This document shows, one piece after another, positions 1 to 6,669 of a stretch of 7,054 nt of DNA; within the stretch, counting starts at the first letter, position 1; every line of letters begins with the position of its first letter. The DNA comes from Akkermansiaceae bacterium. GTDB lineage: Bacteria > Verrucomicrobiota > Verrucomicrobiia > Verrucomicrobiales > Akkermansiaceae. Under the pieces are notes generated by a model. It saw only the letters and a program-made list of their open reading frames with translations. It had not been told where the DNA came from and did not search any database. The DNA lies in NCBI GenBank assembly GCA_014379305.1, contig JACMMB010000293.1, forward strand, positions 1-7,054. Reading direction: 5' to 3'. The translations under genes were made by a program, and so were the position numbers.

Positions 1-152
1 CGCGGGTCTTCCCAACCATAGAAGACCACGCTGGCAACCAATGCGACGGTGATCTGCCAAGCCTTACCATGGCGTCCACGTGAACATGGCGCGTAATAAA
101 GCGCGAAGGTGGCGGCGAGCAGGATTAAAAATTCCCAGGAGTTGAACAGCAT
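1..152 (-). CDS. MBOAT family membrane O-acyltransferase (AlgI-like), N-terminal fragment
   Basis: Only the first 50 codons are in the window; the gene runs off the low-coordinate edge. The translation begins MLFNSWEFLILLAATFALYY and, after a short basic loop (CSRGRHGK), continues with a second hydrophobic segment ending VALVASVVFYGWEDPR. From family knowledge, the start MLFNS-x-EF and the SxxFYGWxDPR ending of the second helix are the usual N-terminus of MBOAT proteins related to AlgI, which move acetyl groups across the inner membrane to exported polysaccharides. The ATG at 152-150 is chosen because it gives this typical start. No in-frame ATG lies upstream between it and the previous stop, and no Shine-Dalgarno is visible. 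It follows the exostosin-like gene after 51 bases and is probably co-transcribed. The catalytic histidine region lies outside the window, so activity cannot be judged. An AlgJ/AlgX-like SGNH partner might follow beyond the edge (inference). Confidence 0.85.
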   Translation of the reverse strand, partial: MLFNSWEFLILLAATFALYYAPCSRGRHGKAWQITVALVASVVFYGWEDP

Positions 153-203
153 GGGTGCGGTGGTCGCCGTTGGCAGTTTCCGTAAAGTTGTGGACGAAGA
201 ATG

Positions 204-1208
204 TCAGCGCTGAGGGCTTGGCGCTTGGCAGAGGATGTTTGCCATGTATAGCGCCACGGCTTTCTCAGAACACATGTCCTGCCACCAACGGAGCGTTGAT
301 TCGTGGCGTAGAAGTAGTTCGGCGGGATCATTCAGCAATTCCTGAATGACGCTTTTGAGTTTTGACCAATCGCGCAATTCAATGAGCGGTGCGCCGCGAT
401 AAAAACGGCTTGGCGGCAAGGGTGCGGATATGATCACGCAGCCGTGTTTCATCGCTTCCCAATGACGGATGGTTTCATGGCTGACGAAGCCAGGCGGGCA
501 TATCGCGATCCTGGTGTTTGCCAAGAGTGCTCCGTATTCAGCAGGGTTCAGGCCTTTTGCAAATCCCTCGGTGAAGGAGATGCGGCTGTCTGGAAAGGCG
601 TGGTGGAAAGTCCGCTCCGGGCATAGTTTGTCCACAAGTCTGCGGGCGATTTCCTTGGCGTGTTGGTTAACGAGGTTTTTTGTTGGAAGCCATGGGATAC
701 GCCGGAACTGTTTGTAGATGTCCACGCGGTTCCGATTCAGAAAACCGGAAAAGAAGACGTTGACGGAACGTTCCGAGAACGGGACCGGTTCCGCAGAGCC
801 TGCCGCATCGAAGTAGCCGACGGGAAAGGGATGTTCGCGGGAATCCGCCGTGTGTTTTTCCGAATAGGATTTGAATACGATGTATTCCTGGGGCAGTGGG
901 TAGGCATTGAAAAGTTCCCGTTCGTCGGCAAGGACGATGAGCGCGGTTTTCTGTTTCGGTGGATTGAAGATAGGCTGGGTCGCGCCACCGGCGACGTGAA
1001 TTTCGACGTTGGACGTTACGTTCCGGGAGGCTAGTTCGGAATTGAGGTGGTGAAGGCATCTACTCAGGAAAAGGCCGCAGCTGAGGTCGGGGATCGGGCC
1101 ACCGTTGCCGCCGCTTGCATTATCGGGAAATGTATATGAATCGCCCTGCATGAAATAGGTGGCGGAGATATCGTGCCAGTTCGGAAAATCAGGCGGCTTT
1201 CGCGTCAT
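204..1208 (-). CDS. Exostosin-like glycosyltransferase (GT47-type domain)
   Basis: 334-residue protein. The C-terminal half carries the recognisable part: VFFSGFLNRNR at 151-161 (the start of the second Rossmann-like half), then RISFTEGF, then YGALLANTRIAICPPG at 225-240 followed by SHETIRHWEAMKHGCVII at 243-260. The pattern of a 'cesskf' strand, then a glutamate/arginine helix and GCVPVI-like strand, is typical of exostosin-type (GT47-like) nucleotide-sugar-binding domains. It probably adds a sugar in the cytoplasm during glycan assembly; donor and acceptor are unknown. There is no signal peptide or membrane helix. The ATG at 1208 lies inside the end of the pyruvyl transferase gene (20-base overlap, different frame), which suggests translational coupling. 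The purine-rich AGAGG abuts this ATG, too close for a normal Shine-Dalgarno. The alternative ATG at 1151 (residue 20) removes the overlap but has no better site. The family call is fairly sure; the substrate is not. Confidence 0.8.
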   Translation of the reverse strand: MTRKPPDFPNWHDISATYFMQGDSYTFPDNASGGNGGPIPDLSCGLFLSRCLHHLNSELASRNVTSNVEIHVAGGATQPIFNPPKQKTALIVLADERELFNAYPLPQEYIVFKSYSEKHTADSREHPFPVGYFDAAGSAEPVPFSERSVNVFFSGFLNRNRVDIYKQFRRIPWLPTKNLVNQHAKEIARRLVDKLCPERTFHHAFPDSRISFTEGFAKGLNPAEYGALLANTRIAICPPGFVSHETIRHWEAMKHGCVIISAPLPPSRFYRGAPLIELRDWSKLKSVIQELLNDPAELLLRHESTLRWWQDMCSEKAVALYMANILCQAPSPQR

Positions 1209-2298
1209 CCTCTATCGCGTTCTTCAAGTATTCCTTGGAGTTTGTGATGAGCCCATTGAGGATGGAATGGACGGCTTCGTAGTCGATCTGCCGGGGCAGG
1301 GATTTCAAGGTTACCGCAAGGTCCTGGCAGTCGGTAAGCCCGGTGAAGGAAAAGAAATCCCTCATTCGTTCGTTGAGCTTGCCATGAAGGGGGGAGAAGA
1401 ATTGCTTTTGAAAGAGAATTGAAAATACGCACCCGTGGAATGAGTTGGTGATGATATAACTGGCATTGGCGACAAGTCCGAGGAATTCGCGTGGCCCGGC
1501 ATCGCGGATCACTCGAGTGCAGGGGAAATCCGGATTGCGGACATTGACTTGGATGCAGACGACGGGCAAGGAGAGGGTGATTGTGATTTTCGCGACTGCT
1601 TCCCGCAATGCCGGTGAGTTTTCCAATGCATAAACCAAGATATATTTTCCCGGTAGGTCCTGAGGAGCCTTTGCAATCGAAAGCCAGGTTTCGGCGGTCA
1701 GCAAAAGAGTCGGGTCACAAACATGGGTGACATGGCGACCGGTGATATTTTCCAGGACTTTCACGCCGGAAGTTTCCCGGCAAGAGAGGTGGCCGATGCT
1801 TCGGGTAACTCTGGCGAGAGGTTGTTGTTTGTCCCCGGGAATTTCCGCGACGCCGAAGCTGGGAGCATAGGCGATGCGGCGAGCTGTATCCTGCCCAAAG
1901 TGAAGGAAAAACTCGGGTTGAAAATCGTGATGGGTAGGGTTCCAAATCTGGTCGCTGCCGCAAACAAGAACATCATGTTGGGGTGGGTGTTCACGCAGGC
2001 TGTTCCTATCCGTGTAATGCCGGGTGAGCTTCATGTGCTGGTCGGCGAATGCGGCGAAACGCTCAAATCTTTTATAGCGCGCCTTCCTGTGAACGAAGCA
2101 AAGGAAGGCGTGGGGAAGCGCTTTCAGGTCGGAGCGGTTGAAAATTTCGGGAGCTTGTGGATGCGAGCCGTAGTCGAGGATTTCCGCGTTATGGCCCAAA
2201 GAGGCGATGGCGGTTTGCAATGCATATGCCTGGAGCATTGCGCCAAAATTGTGTGGGCTGTGGAGGGTAATGATCGCGATCTGGGACATATTCGGCAT
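1189..2298 (-). CDS. Polysaccharide pyruvyl transferase family protein
   Basis: 369 residues, a normal full length for the family (PF04230). Visible motifs in order: IITLHSPHNFGAMLQAYALQ at 9-28, the N-terminal (N)xGAxLQAYAL signature; DVLVCGSDQIWNP at 109-121; RIAYAPSFG at 141-149; CRETSG at 173-178; VCDPTLLL at 193-200; and ASYIITNSFHGCVFSILFQK at 279-298, the NSFHG element. Members transfer pyruvate from phosphoenolpyruvate to a sugar, forming a pyruvyl ketal that adds negative charge to surface glycans, but many members are uncharacterised and some may do other chemistry. It is probably cytoplasmic; no signal peptide is seen. The start could be the ATG at 2298 or the one at 2289 (residue 4, giving MSQIAIITLH, closer to the usual family N-terminus). 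Neither has a Shine-Dalgarno. It follows the unknown gene after 20 bases and overlaps the exostosin-like gene downstream. Confidence 0.9.
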   Translation of the reverse strand: MPNMSQIAIITLHSPHNFGAMLQAYALQTAIASLGHNAEILDYGSHPQAPEIFNRSDLKALPHAFLCFVHRKARYKRFERFAAFADQHMKLTRHYTDRNSLREHPPQHDVLVCGSDQIWNPTHHDFQPEFFLHFGQDTARRIAYAPSFGVAEIPGDKQQPLARVTRSIGHLSCRETSGVKVLENITGRHVTHVCDPTLLLTAETWLSIAKAPQDLPGKYILVYALENSPALREAVAKITITLSLPVVCIQVNVRNPDFPCTRVIRDAGPREFLGLVANASYIITNSFHGCVFSILFQKQFFSPLHGKLNERMRDFFSFTGLTDCQDLAVTLKSLPRQIDYEAVHSILNGLITNSKEYLKNAIEDDAKAA

Positions 2299-2318
2299 TC
2301 GGGTTTGTTAAAATCGAT

Positions 2319-3080
2319 TCAGGCACTGAAAATTACTATATTCTCCAGTGTGGCGTGAATAGGGTGGTTTGATTTTTTCTCGAAAAAGATCAAGACGAAG
2401 CCGTCGCCGGGTCGCGCATGGAGGAGCTTTAGTGACAGTTCCATTTTTGTTTTACCGTCCAGAGCATAGCGGAAAGTATCACCGATGACTTCGATGCGGG
2501 TGCGGTATTTCCTGCCGGTTTCCAGGCGAAGAGGTGTTTTTTTCAGCGGTGGAATGAAGGTGCATTTTGCTAGCGTTTGGAATTGTAGTTCCCGGTTGTC
2601 CGAGATCATGAAGCGGGTGCGGTCCATGATGGAGCGGTAGTTGAACGCGAACTGAAGTTCGGAAAATTCGGATTGGATTGTGATGTCGTATTCGATGGCA
2701 TAGGTCGTTCCTAGCGGCTTTAGGTAACGGAGGAACACCCATCGTTGCGGGGTGGACTCGGAACTCTCGATGTGGAGGGAGTTGCCGGAGAATTTAGCGC
2801 GGGAGTTGTTGCAGGGATTATCGATGAAAGGCACCTCGTGAATGTTCCACCAACTGAGAATGCCTCGCGCGTGGATGTATTTGATTTCGTTCCAAGTCTC
2901 GTCTTTATATTTGAATTCGGCTTCCAGATCTTCGCTGGAGATTTGTTTCCAGTCTGGCGGGGCAATATGGGTGGCCGGGCTTTGTATCTGGCGCTTCAGA
3001 TTCCGAACATAGACTTTTACGAAAAATGCTTTGCCGCGCAAGGTGAGTGCTTTGAGGTATTTTTCCAGCAAGCAAGTCAT
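2319..3080 (-). CDS. Hypothetical protein, possibly a concanavalin A-like beta-sandwich
   Basis: I do not recognise a named family with certainty. With the ATG at 3080 the protein has 253 residues. The first 40 are basic and helical-looking (LRGKAFFVKVYVRNLKRQIQ), with no convincing signal peptide. The rest is rich in alternating beta-strand patterns with many aromatics: ILSWWNIHEVPF at 74-85, AKFSGNSLHIESS at 96-108, RWVFLRYLKPLGTTYAIEYD at 113-132, LQFAFNYRS at 142-150, YRTRIEVIGDTFRYALDGK at 192-210 and DGFVLIFFEKK at 226-236. The strand 'RIEVIGDTFRYALDGK' followed by a late aromatic strand resembles concanavalin A/laminin G-like jelly rolls, so glycan binding or cleavage is possible (inference). 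The frame is open upstream to an ATG at 3179, but that start overlaps the methyltransferase by 56 bases and adds a low-complexity-looking 33 residues. The 3080 start leaves a 43-base gap like its neighbours, so I prefer it. No Shine-Dalgarno is seen at either. Confidence 0.75.
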   Translation of the reverse strand: MTCLLEKYLKALTLRGKAFFVKVYVRNLKRQIQSPATHIAPPDWKQISSEDLEAEFKYKDETWNEIKYIHARGILSWWNIHEVPFIDNPCNNSRAKFSGNSLHIESSESTPQRWVFLRYLKPLGTTYAIEYDITIQSEFSELQFAFNYRSIMDRTRFMISDNRELQFQTLAKCTFIPPLKKTPLRLETGRKYRTRIEVIGDTFRYALDGKTKMELSLKLLHARPGDGFVLIFFEKKSNHPIHATLENIVIFSA

Positions 3081-3123
3081 GATCGGCTCATGTTGTTTTA
3101 TTGGAACTGGCAGCGGGATAATT

Positions 3124-3969
3124 CTAGACCTTTGTGCAGACCAGCCACCGCAAACAGGCGTGTTCGCGGCCCTCCGCAAGCACCCTGTCTGCGGAGCGAC
3201 GTGGGAGACCTTTCAGAGCCGGGATATCGGTGTGATCGACCTTGTCGAAGTCATGGACGGACTCGACAACCTCGATTTGGTGGCTAGGTGCGAAGCGTTC
3301 CTTGAGGCGTTTGGTGACTTCCGGGGTGATGCCATCATGGGTCTCGATGATGAAATCCCAGTTCTTGAGCATGAAGATCGTTTCCGCAGACAGCAGGACA
3401 TCCTCGAAGCCCTCGCAATCCACGATCATGAGCCCGGATTTATCTTTGAATGAGACGAGATCCTGCGGTTCGCAGCGCTCGCGGATTTCGATGCGGTCGG
3501 AAACGCCGTTCAGCGCGGCGAGTTTGGCGAGTTCGACCCTTGCCCGAGGATCCTGGTCGTAGGCGATGACTTTCCCGTTTGAATTCTTCAAAGCAAAACC
3601 GACTGCGTAGTAACCATCCGCCGCTCCCACATCGACAACGAGTGCGGGGGCTTTGGCTATGGCGGATTGAAATGCCTGCGCAAGCTCGTGCTCGTAAGTG
3701 CCTAGTAGTTTCGGGTAAAGAGTACTGCACATGGCCCGGGTATCGCCATATTTCATGCCCTGGAAGGGACCTGCGATGACGATGTTGTTGGCAAGAGAGG
3801 CACGGAGCGGCGGGTGATTGACGACAATTTCCCTGGCCTCATATTCACCGCGAATTGCACAAAGATACTGGCTGCCGCGAACCAGGGTTCTCGACAGCGG
3901 TGTCCAGATGACATCGCTGGAGACGAGCAGTTCTGCAATTTTGCGGGCAACGGTTTTTAGGGAACTCAT
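3124..3969 (-). CDS. FkbM-like SAM-dependent methyltransferase (long N-terminal form)
   Basis: 281 residues. A class I methyltransferase fold is shown by motif I VVDVGAADGYYAVGFA at 111-126, an acidic strand end VIAYDQDP at 134-141 that would bind the ribose of SAM, and MIVDCEGFEDVLL at 181-193, matching the FkbM D-x-EG-x-E element. A 110-residue N-terminal part precedes the fold and includes PFQGMKYGDTRAMCSTLYPK at 68-87 followed by LLGTYEHEL, a segment recurring in one FkbM-related subgroup. The likely role is O-methylation of a sugar or a lipid-linked glycan in the cytoplasm; the acceptor is unknown. Start ATG at 3969 follows the acyltransferase gene after 40 bases; no Shine-Dalgarno is seen. 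It shares little beyond the fold with the shorter FkbM protein in this cluster, so it probably has a different acceptor rather than being a recent duplicate. The methyltransferase fold is sure; the sugar role rests on context. Confidence 0.85.
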   Translation of the reverse strand: MSSLKTVARKIAELLVSSDVIWTPLSRTLVRGSQYLCAIRGEYEAREIVVNHPPLRASLANNIVIAGPFQGMKYGDTRAMCSTLYPKLLGTYEHELAQAFQSAIAKAPALVVDVGAADGYYAVGFALKNSNGKVIAYDQDPRARVELAKLAALNGVSDRIEIRERCEPQDLVSFKDKSGLMIVDCEGFEDVLLSAETIFMLKNWDFIIETHDGITPEVTKRLKERFAPSHQIEVVESVHDFDKVDHTDIPALKGLPRRSADRVLAEGREHACLRWLVCTKV

Positions 3970-4009
3970 AGTGATCTTAAAGTCGGAAGCTTGTTAGGAA
4001 TAACTTATA

Positions 4010-5170
4010 TTAGGAATCCGCTTTCGCGCCGCGTGTCGCGCGCAGGATGGGGAGGGAAAAGAAACGATAGACCAAGGCGGCGATGGCAAGGCTGAGGAGA
4101 AGAGGGACGAGGACTCGTACGGCGTACAGAGCGGGATTGCCATCCGCCTCGCCGACGATGGAACGGGTCCAATAAAACAGGGGCTGGTGGAAGAGATACC
4201 ACTCATAGCTTAGAAGACCGAACCAGCGTAGCATTGGATTTGCAAGAAACCATTTACCTGCGGCAACAGGATTGCGGATGAATGATAGCAGGAGTCCGCT
4301 GGAAACAAGAATGATGAGGTTATTGATTTCCAAAGACCATTTCGGATGGAGGGGGTGCAGGGCATTCCAGCTTGTCCACACCAATGCGAGGGCTATGCCG
4401 AGGAAACCAAGCGGAGCGAATCTGGCGACACTGGCGGGGATGGCATTGCGCACATGCAGCCCGGCAACGAGGATGCCGACAGAAAAGGCGTCGAGCTTGG
4501 ATGGAAAGTTGACTCGGATAACGGGGTGCAAGGAAAACTCAACGCCGTATGCAAGATAGATGTATCGCGCCAGGGTCGGAATTATAAAGAACCCCAGCGG
4601 TAGGATGAAAAGACAGGATTTGTATCCGAGCCTTTTGAGCAGGAGAAACAGCAGGGGAAGGAGAATGTAAAAATGGGTTTCAACGATCAGGCTCCACATC
4701 ACGGGATTGAGCCTTCCAGAGACGGGGAAGACCAAGGCTTTGCCTGTGAGCCATTCGATGGCGGCCTTGAGGTAAACGTCTTTGTTGCCGTAAAAATAAA
4801 TATACAGCGGAGTCAAGACCAGCACGGATAGAATCAGCGGCGGGGCGATTTTCCAAAATCTTCTTTGCGCATATCGTGATAGGTTCGGTAGGGAGTTCTG
4901 GATCTTTTTTTTCCAAAAAGGCAGGGAAATGAGGAACCCGGAGAGTGCGAAGAAAATGGTAACACCGAATGTTCCAGCGCCAAAAATGCCAAAGACGAAC
5001 AAAACGGGGTTTGATGCCGTAGGGTTGACGTAGAGAAGGTGGCAGGCGAGGACGAGCAGGATGGCGATGCCGCGGATACCATCCAGGAAATCGTAGGACT
5101 GGGTGTTGGCGGGGGCGACGTGCCAGGATTCCAGCCAGTCGTTTTTCTTTTTCTCGGGGGTGGCTGCCAT
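4010..5170 (-). CDS. Acyltransferase 3 family integral membrane protein
   Basis: 386 residues, usual for a stand-alone acyltransferase-3 protein (PF01757). A 27-residue hydrophilic N-terminus is followed by LDGIRGIAILLVLACHLL at 29-46, containing the R-x10-H pattern (R33, H44) linked to acyl transfer. Next come FFALSGFLIS at 73-82, YAQRRFWKIAPPLI at 100-113 and MWSLIVETHFYILLPLL at 158-174, all hallmark segments. About ten hydrophobic helices extend to the C-terminus, which ends near FFSLPILRATRGAKADS. These proteins carry acyl groups, usually acetyl, across the inner membrane to exported glycans. There is no C-terminal SGNH domain, but a separate SGNH protein is encoded just 11 bases upstream, suggesting the two work as a pair. 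The ATG at 5170 has no Shine-Dalgarno (ACTCCCGC precedes it). An uninterrupted run of eight A residues on the coding strand (4912-4905) encodes KKK at 87-89. The family call is sure; substrate and acyl group are unknown. Confidence 0.93.
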   Translation of the reverse strand: MAATPEKKKNDWLESWHVAPANTQSYDFLDGIRGIAILLVLACHLLYVNPTASNPVLFVFGIFGAGTFGVTIFFALSGFLISLPFWKKKIQNSLPNLSRYAQRRFWKIAPPLILSVLVLTPLYIYFYGNKDVYLKAAIEWLTGKALVFPVSGRLNPVMWSLIVETHFYILLPLLFLLLKRLGYKSCLFILPLGFFIIPTLARYIYLAYGVEFSLHPVIRVNFPSKLDAFSVGILVAGLHVRNAIPASVARFAPLGFLGIALALVWTSWNALHPLHPKWSLEINNLIILVSSGLLLSFIRNPVAAGKWFLANPMLRWFGLLSYEWYLFHQPLFYWTRSIVGEADGNPALYAVRVLVPLLLSLAIAALVYRFFSLPILRATRGAKADS

Positions 5171-5181
5171 GCGGGAGTATC

Positions 5182-5919
5182 TTATTGCTTTTTCGTGGTG
5201 ACGAGTGCCTGGAAGATCGGGGTGGCGATTGCTGCGTAGCCTCTGGAATTCAAATGCAGACCATCGAATGTCAGGGCAGGATTGAGTTCGATACCGATTT
5301 GGACTTGCGGATTGAGGTCAATAAAGGTGAAACCGTATTTTAAGGATTCGGTTTTCAGATCGCTGTTCAAGCGGGAGACTGTCCGATTGATTTCAGCTTT
5401 GCTGGAATCGCCCAGACCGCGACTCACGGGCATGAGTGAGAGTATGACGACGGGCGTTGTAGGAACGTTTTTTTTGAGTGTTTCAAAAAGCGACTGATAA
5501 TCTTCCAGGCATTCTTCCCTTGTCCGGCCTGCGGCGAGATCGTTGATGCCGCACATGAGCACAACCGCAGAGGCGTGGTCAGCTTTGATGCTTTTTGCGA
5601 TGTATCCGGAGTCGGAAATACGGGACATGGAAATGCCCAGGTTGCGGACAGCAAATCGCCCGCGGTAGGTGACATACCAATTGCCCATTTCCATGTGGCT
5701 GTCACCGAGGAAAATGACGGGGAGGCGTTGATCCAGCCATGGATTTTTTGCTAGCTCCTGGGTAGTTTGCTGCACCCGCTCATCCACGGTCCGCGCGTTA
5801 TCCGTGGAGTTTCGATGGATGCCGAGCTTATTCAGGATTTGGACACGTGAGAACCATGCCAGCGCTAAAAACAGCAGCCAGCCGGTCCCAAACAGAACAA
5901 TGGATATTTTTTTGAGCAC
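5182..5919 (-). CDS. SGNH/GDSL-type hydrolase, N-terminally membrane anchored
   Basis: 245 residues. All four SGNH blocks are visible: block I FLGDSHMEMGN at 70-80 with nucleophile Ser74 (GDSH rather than GDSL); block II NLGIS at 93-97 with Gly95; block III CGINDL at 123-128 with Asn126; block V FDGLHLN at 218-224 with Asp219 and His222. The triad is therefore intact. A hydrophobic stretch, ISIVLFGTGWLLFLALAWF at 5-23 after two lysines, reads as an uncleaved signal anchor, placing the catalytic domain in the periplasm. Such enzymes remove or transfer acyl groups on glycans. The start is GTG at 5919-5917, giving MLKKIS; no in-frame ATG upstream fits, and no Shine-Dalgarno is visible. It lies 30 bases after the FkbM gene and 11 bases before the acyltransferase-3 gene, so it probably partners that protein (inference). 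A free lysophospholipase-like esterase is the alternative. Confidence 0.9.
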   Translation of the reverse strand: MLKKISIVLFGTGWLLFLALAWFSRVQILNKLGIHRNSTDNARTVDERVQQTTQELAKNPWLDQRLPVIFLGDSHMEMGNWYVTYRGRFAVRNLGISMSRISDSGYIAKSIKADHASAVVLMCGINDLAAGRTREECLEDYQSLFETLKKNVPTTPVVILSLMPVSRGLGDSSKAEINRTVSRLNSDLKTESLKYGFTFIDLNPQVQIGIELNPALTFDGLHLNSRGYAAIATPIFQALVTTKKQ

Positions 5920-5949
5920 AGATTGGACAGGGATTTCCGACGAGTGGTT

Positions 5950-6633
5950 TCACGTGTTTTTAAAGAAAATGCCATCGAACTCGAAGGCGCGGTGGGTGGC
6001 GGGATCGCGGAGACCAGGGAGGATTTTCCACAGCGAATAGCCCATTGCTCTCATTTTCCCGATCACGTCTTCCATGGCGGGTTGTTTTTTGTAAAGAGGT
6101 TCCACGGAAAGTTCGAGCTGCCAGCCGATTACATCCCCTACTCTGGCACCGAGGCCCTCGATGATTTCCATTTCAAATCCTTGGGTATCGATTTTCACAA
6201 ACGGCTTTTTGCTGGTTCCAAGAATCCCATCCCAAATGCCGTCGAGGCGCTTCACCGGAACATCTATTTGATCGACTACAGCATTGCCTTCGATTTTATC
6301 GAGAAAGGAACTGAGAACGTCCATTTCATAGACATTCATTTTGAGGGTGTCATCGCTGCGGCCAAGGCCGATGTTGAGTCCTTGCCACAAAGGGTCCGTG
6401 GAGAAACGACTGGAAAGCCTGGAAAAGGTCTTGGGCTGGGGCTCTATGGAAACGATTCGTTTTGCCCAGCCGGCGGCGCGGATTTCGCATGCGTAGCCAC
6501 CATCATTCGCACCGATATCGAGGACGAGATCAACTTGGTGGAGGGCGAGCAATTCTCCGGTGGATTTGTATTTTACGATGTCGTAGCCGTTATTACGGGC
6601 GAGCTTGCGGAGGCTTGTAATGAGTGGGTTCAT
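5950..6633 (-). CDS. FkbM family methyltransferase
   Basis: 227 residues, a compact full-length FkbM protein. After a short lead (LRKLARNNGYDIVKY at 8-22, common in this family) come VDLVLDIGANDGGYACEIR at 34-52 (SAM-binding motif I), RIVSIEPQP at 59-67 with Glu64 for the ribose of SAM, VPVKRLDGIW at 125-134, and PFVKIDTQGFEMEIIEG at 144-160, the DxQGxE signature of the FkbM domain (PF05050). The C-terminus AFEFDGIFFKN is also family-like. It is a cytoplasmic O-methyltransferase; in polysaccharide loci such proteins are usually assigned to sugar O-methylation, though the acceptor cannot be read here. The ATG at 6633 follows the glycosyltransferase fragment after 36 bases; the bases before it (CCTCCGCCAAAGCC) hold no Shine-Dalgarno. 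An open frame on the opposite strand across this gene is a coding shadow. Family assignment is sure. Confidence 0.93.
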   Translation of the reverse strand: MNPLITSLRKLARNNGYDIVKYKSTGELLALHQVDLVLDIGANDGGYACEIRAAGWAKRIVSIEPQPKTFSRLSSRFSTDPLWQGLNIGLGRSDDTLKMNVYEMDVLSSFLDKIEGNAVVDQIDVPVKRLDGIWDGILGTSKKPFVKIDTQGFEMEIIEGLGARVGDVIGWQLELSVEPLYKKQPAMEDVIGKMRAMGYSLWKILPGLRDPATHRAFEFDGIFFKNT

Positions 6634-6669
6634 GGCTTTGGCGGAGGGATGGTGGCGTGGGAAATGTTC

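Noticed and set aside
125..331. Minus-strand open frame of 68 codons near the low-coordinate end
   Set aside because: It overlaps the exostosin-like and MBOAT genes in another frame and is Arg/Pro/Cys-rich in the manner of a shadow. The MBOAT start at 152 explains the region better.
1723..2358. Plus-strand open frame of 211 codons
   Set aside because: It is antisense to the pyruvyl transferase gene, which has all family motifs; no motif or separate promoter supports the plus-strand frame.
2745..3287. Plus-strand open frame of 180 codons spanning two genes
   Set aside because: It crosses the junction of two minus-strand genes and has no family-like motif. Since the minus-strand unknown gene is itself unidentified, I checked which strand looks coding: spacing, direction and strand pattern all favour the minus strand.
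3970..4009. Possible terminator or promoter in the gap between the AT3 and second methyltransferase genes
   Set aside because: The 40-base gap is AT-rich but shows no stable stem followed by a T run on the minus strand, and no convincing -35/-10 pair.
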